64,000 nucleotides of DNA, taken from positions 992,001 to 1,056,000 of the forward strand of contig NZ_QGNX01000001.1 of the NCBI RefSeq assembly GCF_003265325.1. The letters are read 5' to 3'. Positions 21,427 to 30,069 of the stretch are shown piece by piece. The stretch's first letter is position 1; the number at the start of each line of letters is the position of its first letter. This DNA is from Oceanibium sediminis. Lineage in GTDB: Bacteria; Pseudomonadota; Alphaproteobacteria; Rhodobacterales; Rhodobacteraceae. Under the pieces are notes generated by a model. That model ran no database searches. It saw nothing but the letters and a program-made list of their open reading frames with translations, and had not been told where the DNA came from. The translations under genes and the position numbers were made by a program.

Positions 21427-22638
21427 TTAAGCCGTTGCCGGGCTTGTGAAAAGCACCTTGTTGTCCACCAGGTAGCGCGCCATGATCGGCAGGCTGCCCC
21501 CGCCGAGCACCTTGGCGTTGTGCCCGAGCACGCCTTCGCTGACCTCGAAAGGGCGGATGCCGGACAGGTCGTAGCCCTCAAGCGCGCTGCGCGTGGCGCG
21601 CACCACGGCAGTGCGGACGTTTCCCGGCAGGTTGCCGTCGATGATGACCTGCGGGAAGTCGATGATCGACAGGGTGGAGACGATCGCCTCCGCGATGCAG
21701 CCGGCGGTGGTGTTGACCCATTCGGTCAGCGCGGGCCCCGCAACCGACCAGTTTTCGGGGTTGTCCCAAAGCTGCCCCGGGTCGCCGCCGCTTCTGCTCA
21801 GCGCGGTTTCCAGCAGGTGCAGCGACGCGCCGTTCAGAAGCGAGATCCGCTCACCGCCCTTGCCGCCGACGCGGATCGTACCGAAGCCCCCCGCGCTGCC
21901 GCTGGGGCCGGAATAGAGCGTGCTGTCGATGACCAGCCCGCCGCCGATGAAATGCCCGATGAAGAGATAGGCGAAATCCGCGCTGCTGCGCCCGTTGCCG
22001 AACAGCAGTTCGGCCCCCGCCGCGGCGGTGCCGTCGTTCTGCAGCAACACGGGCAGGCCGGTCGCTTCGGCCAGCGCTTCGGTCACGTCGTAGGTCCGCC
22101 AGGCCTCCATGTCCTCACGCTGGACGCCGAGCGTGTCGGCCCAGCTCCACAGCTCGAAGGGCATCGCGACGCCAAGGCCCGCGATCCGCTGGCGGGACGC
22201 TTCCGGCAGTGCGTGCGTCAGCCGCGCGACGCCGGCGGTGACGAACCGCTCGATCTGGCCGGGCGTCGGAAAGGTGTAGGTTTCGTGCAGGCGGTCGCGG
22301 ATCTGCCCGGTGAAATCCATCAGGATCAGGTCCACGCTGCGCCGCCCGATCTTCAGCCCGAAGGAAAACGCCCCCTGCGGATCCAGCGACATCGGGATCG
22401 AGGGCTGACCCACCTTGCCCCGTATCGGCTGCCCCCGTAGCAGCAGCCCGTCCTTTTCCAGCGCGCGCATGATGATGGTCACGGTCTGCGGGCTGAGGCC
22501 ACTGCGGCGGGCGATCTCGGCCTTGGACAGACTGCCGTGACGCCGCACGAGGCTGAGCACCAGCCGCTCGTTGTGCGCGCGCACGCGCGCCTGGTTGGCA
22601 CCGCCGCTGATGTCCGCGATTTCCGTCTTTAGGGCCAT
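21427..22638 (-). CDS. ROK-family transcriptional regulator, probable FrcR
   Basis: A 403-residue repressor with an N-terminal winged helix (SKAEIARRSGLSPQTVTIIMRALEKDGLL, in part, about residues 38-66) and a C-terminal ROK sugar-kinase-fold domain. It is divergent from frcBCA, the arrangement of the fructose regulator FrcR in Sinorhizobium, so it most likely controls that operon in response to a sugar. The cysteine-rich zinc motif of typical ROK proteins is replaced: the region reads GTIRVGGKGGERIS with no cysteines. That suggests a sensor-only role or a different metal requirement. Confidence 0.88.
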   Translation of the reverse strand: MALKTEIADISGGANQARVRAHNERLVLSLVRRHGSLSKAEIARRSGLSPQTVTIIMRALEKDGLLLRGQPIRGKVGQPSIPMSLDPQGAFSFGLKIGRRSVDLILMDFTGQIRDRLHETYTFPTPGQIERFVTAGVARLTHALPEASRQRIAGLGVAMPFELWSWADTLGVQREDMEAWRTYDVTEALAEATGLPVLLQNDGTAAAGAELLFGNGRSSADFAYLFIGHFIGGGLVIDSTLYSGPSGSAGGFGTIRVGGKGGERISLLNGASLHLLETALSRSGGDPGQLWDNPENWSVAGPALTEWVNTTAGCIAEAIVSTLSIIDFPQVIIDGNLPGNVRTAVVRATRSALEGYDLSGIRPFEVSEGVLGHNAKVLGGGSLPIMARYLVDNKVLFTSPATA

Positions 22639-22691
22639 GTTTCCAACATTTTCAGGGCTTTTCCCGCCGCCTGGAGGTCACGCTATGGCAG

Positions 22692-22748
22692 GGGGGATAA
22701 TAAATCAAACGAATTTACTTATTGACAGAATCTCCGGAAGCCTATGTG
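22692..22748 (+). promoter_or_regulatory. Candidate frcBCA promoter and ROK operator
   Basis: The 177-bp gap between the ROK gene and frcB contains an AT-rich imperfect palindrome, AATAA(22699-22703)...TTATT(22719-22723), with an internal AAATC/GAATTT core. It overlaps a perfect -35 TTGACA at 22722-22727. A weak -10 TATGTG follows at 22743-22748, 15 bp on. A repressor bound to the palindrome would block the -35. Confidence 0.45.
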
Positions 22749-22815
22749 CTTGTCACGCGAAACAGACGCGGGCCCGCCCGTGAACCTCGTGCAAAAAAGA
22801 TAATGGGAGGACTAC

Positions 22816-23850
22816 ATGAACATCCGTAAAATCGCCCTTGGCAGCGCTGCTGGCGCGCTTCTTGCCGGTCTGGCCGGAACCGGGGCCATGGCCGACGCGC
22901 ACACCACCAGCGCCTGCCTGATCACCAAGACCGACACCAACCCCTTCTTCGTGAAGATGAAGGAGGGTGCGACCGCCAAGGCCGAGGAACTGGGCGTCGA
23001 TCTGAAGACCTTCGCCGGCAAGTTCGATGGGGACCACGATACCCAGGTACAGGCCATCGAGACCTGCATTCTTGACGGCGCGAAGGGTATCCTGCTGACA
23101 CCGTCCGACCCGTCCTCGATCGCATCGACCGTGCAGCAGGCACGGGACGCCGGGCTGCTCGTGATTGCGCTGGATACGCCGCTCAGCCCCGCTGATGCCG
23201 CCGACGCAACCTTCGCCACCGACAACTACAAGGCCGGCGTACTGATCGGCCAGTGGGCCAAGGGGCAGCTTGGCGCCGCGGCGGCGGACGCCAGGATCGG
23301 TCTGCTCAACATCAACGTCTCGCAGCCGACGGTTGGCGTCTTGCGCAACCAGGGCTTCCTTGAGGGATTCGGCGTCGACCTGGGCGATCCGAACCGTTGG
23401 GGCGACGAGGATGATCCGCGCATCGTCGGTCATGACGTCACCAGCGGCGCCGAGGAAGGCGGCCGTGAGGCGATGGAGAACCTTCTGGCGCAGGATCCCA
23501 CGATCAACGTCGTCTATACCATCAACGAGCCTGCCGCCGCAGGTGCCTATGAGGCGCTGAAAGCCCTGGGCCGCGAAAACGACGTGCTGATCGTGTCCGT
23601 GGATGGCGGCTGCCCGGGTGTGCAGAACGTCGCTGACGGTGTGATCGGCGCGACCAGTCAGCAGTATCCGCTGCTGATGGCGTCGCTCGGGATCGAGGCG
23701 ATCGCGAATTGGGCCGCGGATGGGTCCAAGCCGGAAAACACCCCCGGCAAGGACTTCTTCGACACCGGTGTCGCGCTTGTGACCGACAAGCCGGTGGACG
23801 GCGTCGAAAGCATCTCCGTCGCCGAAGGGATGGAGCTTTGCTGGGGCTGA
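22816..23850 (+). CDS. frcB: Fructose-type sugar-binding periplasmic protein FrcB
   Basis: Binding protein of a CUT2-type sugar ABC importer, 344 residues. It has a signal peptide ([21 protein letters not shown]) and a type-I periplasmic fold. FrcB-like segments include [46 protein letters not shown] and the C-terminal [10 protein letters not shown]. In rhizobia the orthologous system takes up fructose, and also mannose and ribose to some extent. A GGGAGG Shine-Dalgarno precedes the ATG. It heads frcBCA. Confidence 0.88.
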   Translation: MNIRKIALGSAAGALLAGLAGTGAMADAHTTSACLITKTDTNPFFVKMKEGATAKAEELGVDLKTFAGKFDGDHDTQVQAIETCILDGAKGILLTPSDPSSIASTVQQARDAGLLVIALDTPLSPADAADATFATDNYKAGVLIGQWAKGQLGAAAADARIGLLNINVSQPTVGVLRNQGFLEGFGVDLGDPNRWGDEDDPRIVGHDVTSGAEEGGREAMENLLAQDPTINVVYTINEPAAAGAYEALKALGRENDVLIVSVDGGCPGVQNVADGVIGATSQQYPLLMASLGIEAIANWAADGSKPENTPGKDFFDTGVALVTDKPVDGVESISVAEGMELCWG

Positions 23851-23859
23851 GCCCCGACG

Positions 23860-23925
23860 GGGCAGGCGGCTGACGCCTGCCCTTGGTGCAACGACTGCGG
23901 GGGCCACCTTGCCTGGCTGGCCCCC
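23860..23925 (+). other. Tandem intercistronic hairpins between frcB and frcC
   Basis: Two stems lie in the 180-bp gap. The first is a 9-bp GGGCAGGCG/CGCCTGCCC (23860-23868 / 23874-23882). The second is an 8-bp GGGGGCCA/TGGCCCCC (23899-23906 / 23918-23925). Neither has a T-run. They likely protect or partly terminate the frcB message to give excess binding protein. Confidence 0.7.
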
Positions 23926-24030
23926 GAAACCTGACGACCCGCGACCAAGATACAAATCAGGAACGGCAGCCATGAACTGCACGTCCACACCGGGGGCGGA
24001 CTCCGCATCCCCGGAAACCAGGAGGGGATG

Positions 24031-25092
24031 ATGTCTAACGAGAACTATGAAGCCGCCTCACGCGGCGGGACTTCTGACAAGCTGGCAGAGTTCCAGGATC
24101 ACAGCCGCGGCTTCCTGGGCAATATCCAGCATGTCCTGCACGTCAATCCGGCCATGGTGCCGCTGATCGTGCTGGTCGCGTCGATCGTCGTTTTCGGGCT
24201 TCTTCTGGGCTCGAAGTTCTTCTCTCCCTTTGCGCTGACCCTGATCCTGCAACAGGTGCAGATCGTGGGCATCGTGGCTGCCGCACAGAGCCTTGTTATC
24301 CTGACCGCCGGGATCGACCTGAGCGTCGGCGCGATCATGGTCTTCAGCTCCGTCGTCATGGGGCAGTTCACCTTTCGCTACGGGCTGCCGCCCGCGGTCG
24401 CCGTGGCGGCGGGCCTGATGGTCGGCACCGCCTGCGGCTTCGTGAACGGCTGGTTGGTGGCCAAGGTCAAGCTGCCGCCTTTCATCGTGACGCTGGGCAT
24501 GTGGCAGATCGTGCTGGCCACCAACTTCCTTTATTCCGCGAACGAGACGATCCGCGCGCAGGACATCGCGGAAAACGCCCCGCTGCTGCAATTGTTCGGC
24601 GCCAAGGTGAACATCGGCGGCGCAGTGCTCACGGTGGGCGTCATCTTCATGGTACTGCTCGTCCTGACGCTTTCCTACGTGTTGAAGCAGACCGCCTGGG
24701 GGCGGCATGTCTATGCCGTCGGCGACGATCCCGAGGCGGCAGAGCTTTCGGGCGTCAACGTCAAGCGGACGCTGATCTCGGTCTACATGCTGGCCGGGTT
24801 GATCTGCGCCTTCGCGGGCTGGGCGCTGATCGGGCGGATCGGCTCCGTCTCGCCCACGTCGGGGCAGTTGGCGAATATCGAAAGCATCACCGCCGTGGTG
24901 ATCGGGGGGATCTCGCTGTTTGGCGGGCGCGGCTCGATCATGGGAACGCTGTTCGGGGCGCTGATCGTGGGTGTGTTCACCCTCGGACTGCGCCTGATGG
25001 GGGCGGATGCGCAATGGACCTATCTGCTGATCGGCTTGCTGATCATCTGTGCGGTCGCCGTGGACCAGTGGATCAGAAAGGTATCTTCGTGA
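24031..25092 (+). CDS. frcC: Sugar ABC transporter permease FrcC
   Basis: CUT2 permease of about 353 residues with eight to ten spans. It carries the family hallmark GIDLSVGAIM near residue 93 and the C-terminal GRGSIMGTLFGALIVGV block. The second of two adjacent ATG codons (24031) is preferred, because GGAGGGG at 24021-24027 would be too close to the first. Its stop overlaps the frcA start. The N-terminus before the first span is a polar extension of about 40 residues. Confidence 0.9.
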   Translation: MSNENYEAASRGGTSDKLAEFQDHSRGFLGNIQHVLHVNPAMVPLIVLVASIVVFGLLLGSKFFSPFALTLILQQVQIVGIVAAAQSLVILTAGIDLSVGAIMVFSSVVMGQFTFRYGLPPAVAVAAGLMVGTACGFVNGWLVAKVKLPPFIVTLGMWQIVLATNFLYSANETIRAQDIAENAPLLQLFGAKVNIGGAVLTVGVIFMVLLVLTLSYVLKQTAWGRHVYAVGDDPEAAELSGVNVKRTLISVYMLAGLICAFAGWALIGRIGSVSPTSGQLANIESITAVVIGGISLFGGRGSIMGTLFGALIVGVFTLGLRLMGADAQWTYLLIGLLIICAVAVDQWIRKVSS

Positions 25093-25862
25093 TGGAACCC
25101 ATTCTTCAAGGCAAGAACCTGGTGAAGCGCTATGGCCGCGTGACCGCCCTCGACCACTGCGACTTCGAGCTTTACCCCGGCGAGGTGCTGGCCGTGATCG
25201 GCGACAACGGCGCGGGCAAGTCCAGCCTGATCAAGGCGGTGTCCGGCGCGGTGATCCCGGATGCGGGGGAGGTGTATCTGGAAGGTAAGCAGGTGCGCTT
25301 CTCCTCGCCCAACGATGCGCGCGAGCATGGGATCGAAACGGTCTACCAGACCCTCGCCATGTCGCCTGCGTTGTCGATCACCGACAACATGTTCATGGGC
25401 CGCGAGTTGCGCAAACCCGGCTTCATGGGCAAGTACCTGCGCCAGCTGGACAAAAAGGCGATGGAGAAATTCGCCCGCGAAAAGTTGAGCGAACTGGGGC
25501 TGATGACGATCCAGAACATCAACCAGGCGGTGGAAACCCTGTCGGGTGGCCAGCGCCAAGGCGTGGCGGTGGCCCGTGCCGCCGCCTTCGGCTCCAAGGT
25601 CATCATCCTGGACGAGCCGACGGCGGCGCTGGGAGTGAAGGAAAGCCGCCGCGTGCTGGAACTGATCCAGGATGTGCGCTCTCGCGGGATCCCGATCGTG
25701 CTGATCTCCCACAACATGCCGCATGTGTTCGAGGTGGCGGACCGCATCCACATCCACCGCCTTGGTAAACGGCTGACGGTCATCAAGCCCGGCGATTACA
25801 CGATGTCGGACGCGGTGGCCTTCATGACCGGCGCGAAGGAACCCGAGACGGTGGCCGCCTAA
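25092..25862 (+). CDS. frcA: Sugar ABC transporter ATPase FrcA
   Basis: A single nucleotide-binding-domain ATPase of 256 residues; most CUT2 ATPases (RbsA, XylG) have two domains, but FrcA has one. Walker A GDNGAGKSS, signature LSGGQRQGVAVARA, Walker B VIILDEPTAALG and switch His LISHNMPHVFEVADRI are visible. It starts at the ATG overlapping the frcC stop; the same frame is open far upstream inside frcC, but that is only a shadow. No fructokinase (frcK) follows. The next gene is convergent rutR, after a GC-rich inverted repeat. Confidence 0.9.
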   Translation: MEPILQGKNLVKRYGRVTALDHCDFELYPGEVLAVIGDNGAGKSSLIKAVSGAVIPDAGEVYLEGKQVRFSSPNDAREHGIETVYQTLAMSPALSITDNMFMGRELRKPGFMGKYLRQLDKKAMEKFAREKLSELGLMTIQNINQAVETLSGGQRQGVAVARAAAFGSKVIILDEPTAALGVKESRRVLELIQDVRSRGIPIVLISHNMPHVFEVADRIHIHRLGKRLTVIKPGDYTMSDAVAFMTGAKEPETVAA

Positions 25863-25898
25863 GCCACCCCCCCGGCCCGGCCCCCGTGGCCGGGTCCA

Positions 25899-26525
25899 TC
25901 ACCCGGGGGTCAGGCCCCGCGTGTAAAGGCGGCTCAGAAAAGCCGAGGCGTCGTGGTGGTGTCCGTCTTCGGATGGGCCCAGGATTCCGCGCACCTGCAC
26001 CTCGAAATCCGCGTAATGCTGCGTCGTCGCCCAGATCGAGAAGATCAGGTGATAGGGGTCCAGCGCCTCGATCCGCCCCGCCTTTGCCCAGCCATTGATG
26101 ATCGCAACCTTCTCGTCCACCAGCGCCTTCAGCGCGGCCATGGTGGCGGGGGACATATGCGGCGCGCCGCGCAGTATCTCGTTCGCGAAGAGGCGGCTTT
26201 CGCGGGGCATGTCGCGGCTCATCTCAAGCTTCCGCTGGATATAGGCGCCAAGTTCCTTCAGCGGGTCGCCCGCCGGGTCGATCTGGCGCAGCGGGTTGAG
26301 CCAGGTGTCCAGAAGCCGTTCCAGCAGCGTCTGGTGGATGGCTTCCTTGCTGTCGAAGTAGTAGAGCAGGTTTGGCTTGGACAGGCCCGCCGCCTCGGCG
26401 ATCTGGTCCAGCGTGGCGCCGCGAAACCCCTCGGCGGCAAAGATGTCCAGCGCCGCCGCCAGGATTGCCTCGGTCTTTTCGCGCTGAATGCGTGTTGGGG
26501 TCCTGGTGCTTTCCGCGCGGGCCAA
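25899..26525 (-). CDS. rutR: TetR-family pyrimidine regulator RutR
   Basis: A 208-residue TetR repressor that in E. coli binds uracil/thymine and releases its DNA site. The N-terminal helix-turn-helix spans about residues 17-63 (AALDIFAAEGFRGATL, GLSKPNLLYYFDSKEAIHQ). The C-terminal ligand domain has the RutR-like MSRDMPRESRLFANEIL and HLIFSIWATTQHYADFE segments. The TTG at 26525 is the start, with a strong AAGGAGG six bases upstream. It is divergent from the pyrimidine catabolic operon, with a RutR-type palindrome in between. Confidence 0.93.
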   Translation of the reverse strand: MARAESTRTPTRIQREKTEAILAAALDIFAAEGFRGATLDQIAEAAGLSKPNLLYYFDSKEAIHQTLLERLLDTWLNPLRQIDPAGDPLKELGAYIQRKLEMSRDMPRESRLFANEILRGAPHMSPATMAALKALVDEKVAIINGWAKAGRIEALDPYHLIFSIWATTQHYADFEVQVRGILGPSEDGHHHDASAFLSRLYTRGLTPG

Positions 26526-26585
26526 CCGCCCCCTCCTTCTGGTGGTTCTCTCTTGACTGGCCTTGGACTTTGGCTAGCGTGGTTT

Positions 26586-26601
26586 TTGACCGATTGGTCA
26601 A
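26586..26601 (+). promoter_or_regulatory. RutR operator
   Basis: TTGACCGATTGGTCAA is a 16-bp inverted repeat (TTGACC/GGTCAA) that matches the known RutR consensus TTGACCAnnTGGTCAA at all specified positions but one. It lies 61 bp upstream of the rutR TTG and 59 bp upstream of the aminotransferase ATG, so it can control both directions. A TTGACT at 26553-26558 may be part of the rightward promoter. Confidence 0.9.
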
Positions 26602-26659
26602 ATGAACAGTGGCACAAGCCAGCGCGGCGCGCAATTGCCGCAACAGGGGAGGGGGAAAC

Positions 26660-27988
26660 ATGTCCACACGCACAACGGTGGCGCCGAATGATCTGCGGGC
26701 GTTCTGGATGCCCTTCACCGCGAACCGCCAGTTCAAGAGCGCGCCCCGCATGCTGGTCAGCGCTGAGGGCATGCATTACACCAGCGCCGATGGCCGCCAG
26801 ATTTTGGACGGGACCGCCGGCCTGTGGTGCGTGAACGCCGGGCACAAGCGCCCGAAGATCGTCAAGGCGATCCAGGAACAGGCCGAGGAGTTGGACTACG
26901 CCCCCGCCTTCCAGATGGGCCACCCGAAAGTGTTCGAGCTGGCGAACCGGTTGGTGGACCTGGCCCCTGAGCCGTTCGAGCACGCGTTCTTCACCAACTC
27001 CGGCTCCGAGTCGGTGGAAACCGCGCTGAAGATCGCGCTCGCTTATCACCGCGCCAAGGGCGAGGGGCAGCGTTTCCGCCTGATCGGGCGTGAGCGGGGC
27101 TATCACGGGGTCAACTTCGGCGGCATCTCCGTCGGGGGGATCGTGCCCAACCGCAAGATGTTCGGCACGCTGCTGACCGGGGTGGACCATCTGCCCCACA
27201 CCCATGACCTGGCGCGCAACGCCTGGACCCGCGGCCAGCCCGAGCATGGCGCGGAACTGGCGGACGAGCTTGAGCGCATCGTTGGCCTGCACGGCCCCGA
27301 GACGGTCGCCGCCGTGATCGTCGAGCCGATGGCCGGGTCCACCGGCGTGCTGATGCCGCCCAAGGGCTACCTTGAGCGGCTGCGCGCGATCACGAAGAAA
27401 TACGGCATCCTGCTGATCTTCGACGAGGTCATCACCGGCTTCGGCCGCCTCGGCGCGCCCTTCGCGGCCGAGTATTTCGACGTGATGCCCGACATGATCG
27501 TCTGCGCCAAGGGCCTGACCAACGGCGTGATCCCCATGGGCGCGGTCCTGACCACGGCCGAGATCCACGACGCTTTCATGCAGGGCCCGGAACACATGAT
27601 CGAGCTGTTCCACGGCTATACCTACTCGGGCAACCCGATGGCCTGCGCCGCGGGGCTTGGCACGCTGGAAACCTATGCCGACGAGGGGCTTCTGACCCGC
27701 GCGGCGGAACTTGGCCCCTATTGGGAGGATGCGCTGCACAGCCTCAAGGGGCTGCCCAATGTGATCGATATCCGCAACATGGGCCTGATTGGCGCGATTG
27801 AGCTTGAGCCGATCGCCGGCGCGCCGACCCAGCGGGCGTTCAGCGCCTTTCTCAAGGCTTATGAGAAAGGCTGCCTGATCCGCACCACCGGGGACATCAT
27901 CGCCCTGTCGCCGCCACTGATCATCGAAAAAGCCCATATCGACCAACTGATCGGAACGCTGGCGGACGTGCTGAAAGGCTTGGAGTGA
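26660..27988 (+). CDS. Omega-amino acid:pyruvate aminotransferase (beta-alanine type)
   Basis: PLP-dependent class-III aminotransferase of 442 residues. It probably transaminates beta-alanine or beta-aminoisobutyrate with pyruvate, the last step of reductive pyrimidine breakdown. Visible sites are TNSGSESVETALKIA, the PLP-binding DEVITGFGRLG, the Schiff-base Lys in CAKGLTNGVIPMGAV, and HGYTYSGNPMACA. ATG 26660 is preferred because GGGGAGGGGG sits just upstream; the longer open frame adds an unrelated peptide. It is the first gene of the operon controlled by the RutR site. Confidence 0.92.
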   Translation: MSTRTTVAPNDLRAFWMPFTANRQFKSAPRMLVSAEGMHYTSADGRQILDGTAGLWCVNAGHKRPKIVKAIQEQAEELDYAPAFQMGHPKVFELANRLVDLAPEPFEHAFFTNSGSESVETALKIALAYHRAKGEGQRFRLIGRERGYHGVNFGGISVGGIVPNRKMFGTLLTGVDHLPHTHDLARNAWTRGQPEHGAELADELERIVGLHGPETVAAVIVEPMAGSTGVLMPPKGYLERLRAITKKYGILLIFDEVITGFGRLGAPFAAEYFDVMPDMIVCAKGLTNGVIPMGAVLTTAEIHDAFMQGPEHMIELFHGYTYSGNPMACAAGLGTLETYADEGLLTRAAELGPYWEDALHSLKGLPNVIDIRNMGLIGAIELEPIAGAPTQRAFSAFLKAYEKGCLIRTTGDIIALSPPLIIEKAHIDQLIGTLADVLKGLE

Positions 27989-28058
27989 CTGTTGAGAACG
28001 CGACCCGCTGCGCAATCCCCACGGATCGCCGGTGCCCCCTGAATATCGGCGCCACGGG

Positions 28059-28086
28059 CCCCATGGCTGCGTAAGCAGCTATGGGG
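28059..28086 (+). other. Strong stem-loop with GUAA tetraloop inside the pyrimidine operon
   Basis: A 12-bp stem (28059-28070 / 28075-28086, one G-U pair) is capped by GTAA, a GNRA-class tetraloop. It lies in the 159-bp gap between the aminotransferase and amidohydrolase genes. No T-run follows. It could be a processing or stabilising element. Confidence 0.75.
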
Positions 28087-28147
28087 GCAAGGGAAATGGC
28101 CCGGCACGGGCCTCCGCCGGATGACTTGAACGAAGGAGTATGACCGC

Positions 28148-29398
28148 ATGGCAGCCCCCGGAGAAAACCTGAAGATCAACGGCGACCGGCTTTGGGACAG
28201 CCTGATGGAGATGGCGAAGATCGGTCCGGGTGTTGCCGGCGGCAACAACCGCCAGACCGTGACCGATGAGGATGGCGAGGGCCGCGCCCTGTTCCAGAAA
28301 TGGTGTGAGGATGCGGGCTGCACCATGGGCCTCGACCAGATGGGCAACATGTTCGCCCGGCGTGAGGGGACCGATCCTGACGCGCTGCCGGTCTATGTCG
28401 GCTCGCACCTCGATACGCAGCCCACGGGCGGGAAGTATGACGGCATTCTCGGCGTCCTCGGCGGGTTGGAGGTCATCCGCACGCTCAACGATCTGGGCAT
28501 CAAGACGAAGCACCCCATCGTCGCCACCAACTGGACCAACGAGGAAGGCACCCGTTTCGCCCCGGCGATGATGGCGTCCGGGGTCTTCGCGGGCATTCAC
28601 ACCCTTGACTGGGCCTATGATCGCGAAGACGCCAAGGGCCTGAAGTTCGGTGATGAGTTGGCCCGCATCGGCTGGAGGGGCGAGGAAGAAGTCGGCGCGC
28701 GCAAGATGCACGCCTTCTTCGAATTGCACATCGAACAGGGCCCGATCCTGGAGGCGGAAAACAAGGACATCGGCATCGTCACCCACGGTCAGGGCCTGAG
28801 CTGGACGCAGGTGACGATCACCGGCAAGGATGCGCACACCGGCTCCACCCCCATGCCGATGCGCCGCAACGCCGGGCTTGGCATGGCCCGCGTGCTGAAC
28901 CTGGTCGACGAAATCGCCTGGTCCCATGCGCCCCACGCGGTGGGCGCGGCGGGGCATATCGACGTCTATCCCAACTCGCGCAACGTGATCCCCGGCAAGG
29001 TGGTCTTCACGGTCGATTTCCGCTCGCCCGAGCTTTCGGTGATCGAGGACATGGAACAGCGCCTGCGCGACGGCGCGCGGCGGATCTGCGACAACATGGA
29101 GCTGTGCGTCTCCTTCGAAAAGGTCGGCGGCTTCGATCCGGTGAAATTCGATGAAGGCTGCGTCACCGCCCTGCGCAACGCGGCCGAGCGGCTGGGCTAT
29201 TCGCACCGCGACCTGATCTCCGGCGCGGGGCATGACGCGTGCTGGATCAACCGGGTCGCGCCCACGGCGATGGTCATGTGCCCCTGCGTCGACGGTCTGT
29301 CCCACAACGAGGCCGAGGAAATCAGCAAGGACTGGGCCACCGCCGGGGCCAACGTGTTGTTCCACGCGGTGGTGGAAACCGCCGGGGTCATCGCGTGA
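28148..29398 (+). CDS. Zn-dependent amidohydrolase, probable N-carbamoyl-beta-alanine amidohydrolase (beta-ureidopropionase)
   Basis: An M20-family carbamoylase of 416 residues, related to allantoate amidohydrolase and L-carbamoylases. It would release beta-alanine, CO2 and ammonia from N-carbamoyl-beta-alanine. The two-metal site is visible: GSHLDTQPTGGKYDG (His and bridging Asp), TNEEGTRF (Glu), ELHIEQGP (His) and GAGHDACW (His). Substrate is inferred from its place between the aminotransferase and dihydropyrimidinase genes; the corresponding gene is called pydC or hyuC in other bacteria. Confidence 0.9.
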   Translation: MAAPGENLKINGDRLWDSLMEMAKIGPGVAGGNNRQTVTDEDGEGRALFQKWCEDAGCTMGLDQMGNMFARREGTDPDALPVYVGSHLDTQPTGGKYDGILGVLGGLEVIRTLNDLGIKTKHPIVATNWTNEEGTRFAPAMMASGVFAGIHTLDWAYDREDAKGLKFGDELARIGWRGEEEVGARKMHAFFELHIEQGPILEAENKDIGIVTHGQGLSWTQVTITGKDAHTGSTPMPMRRNAGLGMARVLNLVDEIAWSHAPHAVGAAGHIDVYPNSRNVIPGKVVFTVDFRSPELSVIEDMEQRLRDGARRICDNMELCVSFEKVGGFDPVKFDEGCVTALRNAAERLGYSHRDLISGAGHDACWINRVAPTAMVMCPCVDGLSHNEAEEISKDWATAGANVLFHAVVETAGVIA

Positions 29399-29508
29399 TC
29401 GTGTGGATATCCGCCCGAGGATTACGCTGTTGAAACGGAAGGTGACACCCGTGACCGGATATGGCTTGCTAGGGTCAGGCATGACCAACCCGAAAGGATG
29501 AAAGACCC

Positions 29509-30015
29509 ATGAAACATACCCTGACCGCCGCCTGCTGCACGCTTGCCGCCCTTCTGGCCGCGCCTGCCGTGGCCGAGATGGACATCAGCTCCTGGCATAT
29601 CGGCTACCTGGACGCGAACGGGGAAAGCACCGACCTGCGCGGCGCCTATTCCGAGGTCGCCTATGCCCGCGGCTCTCGTGGCTACGTGCTCGAGGTGCTC
29701 TGCGCCCCGGCCAACAACAACCGCATCTTCCGCCTGTCGCGCCGCGTCGCGGACCGTGAGAAGTTCGGCGGCGATACCTTCCCCGTGTCGATCACCGTAC
29801 GCACCGGCGACAAGATCGAATTCGAACAGGAATCCCGCGAACTCAGCTATAACGAGGAGGGCATGTACTACCAGGGCCGCCTTGCCCAGAGGATCGGCAA
29901 TGCGTTGGCCAAGGGCAACCGGCTGGTGTTCGAAAGCCCCGAACGCGAAAACTTCCGCACCGGTTTCACGCTGAACGGTTCGGCAAAGGCAATCGGCCAG
30001 ATCGACTGCGAATAA
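29509..30015 (+). CDS. Secreted protein of unknown function inside the pyrimidine operon
   Basis: Not recognised. The 168-residue product has a clear signal peptide (LTAACCTLAALLAAPAVA) and a mature part of about 145 residues with no membrane segment and two cysteines (VLEVLCAP and the C-terminal IDCE) that could pair. The pattern suggests an all-beta periplasmic domain. An AAAGGATG Shine-Dalgarno precedes the ATG. It lies between the amidohydrolase and dihydropyrimidinase genes, with hairpins around it, so it may be a passenger or an accessory for periplasmic substrate handling. Confidence 0.75.
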   Translation: MKHTLTAACCTLAALLAAPAVAEMDISSWHIGYLDANGESTDLRGAYSEVAYARGSRGYVLEVLCAPANNNRIFRLSRRVADREKFGGDTFPVSITVRTGDKIEFEQESRELSYNEEGMYYQGRLAQRIGNALAKGNRLVFESPERENFRTGFTLNGSAKAIGQIDCE

Positions 30016-30027
30016 GACAAACCCAAA

Positions 30028-30049
30028 GCCCCCGCCACCCGGCGGGGGC
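30028..30049 (+). other. Intercistronic GC hairpin before the dihydropyrimidinase gene
   Basis: A 9-bp stem GCCCCCGCC/GGCGGGGGC closes an ACCC loop, 12 bp after the upstream stop and just before the Shine-Dalgarno CAGGAGG. With no T-run it is probably an mRNA stabiliser or weak terminator. Confidence 0.65.
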
Positions 30050-30069
30050 CACCCGACAGGAGGCATCCC

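Noticed and set aside
25863-25898. GC-rich inverted repeat between frcA and rutR as a terminator
   Set aside because: The stem is short and no T-run follows in either direction; listed only as context.
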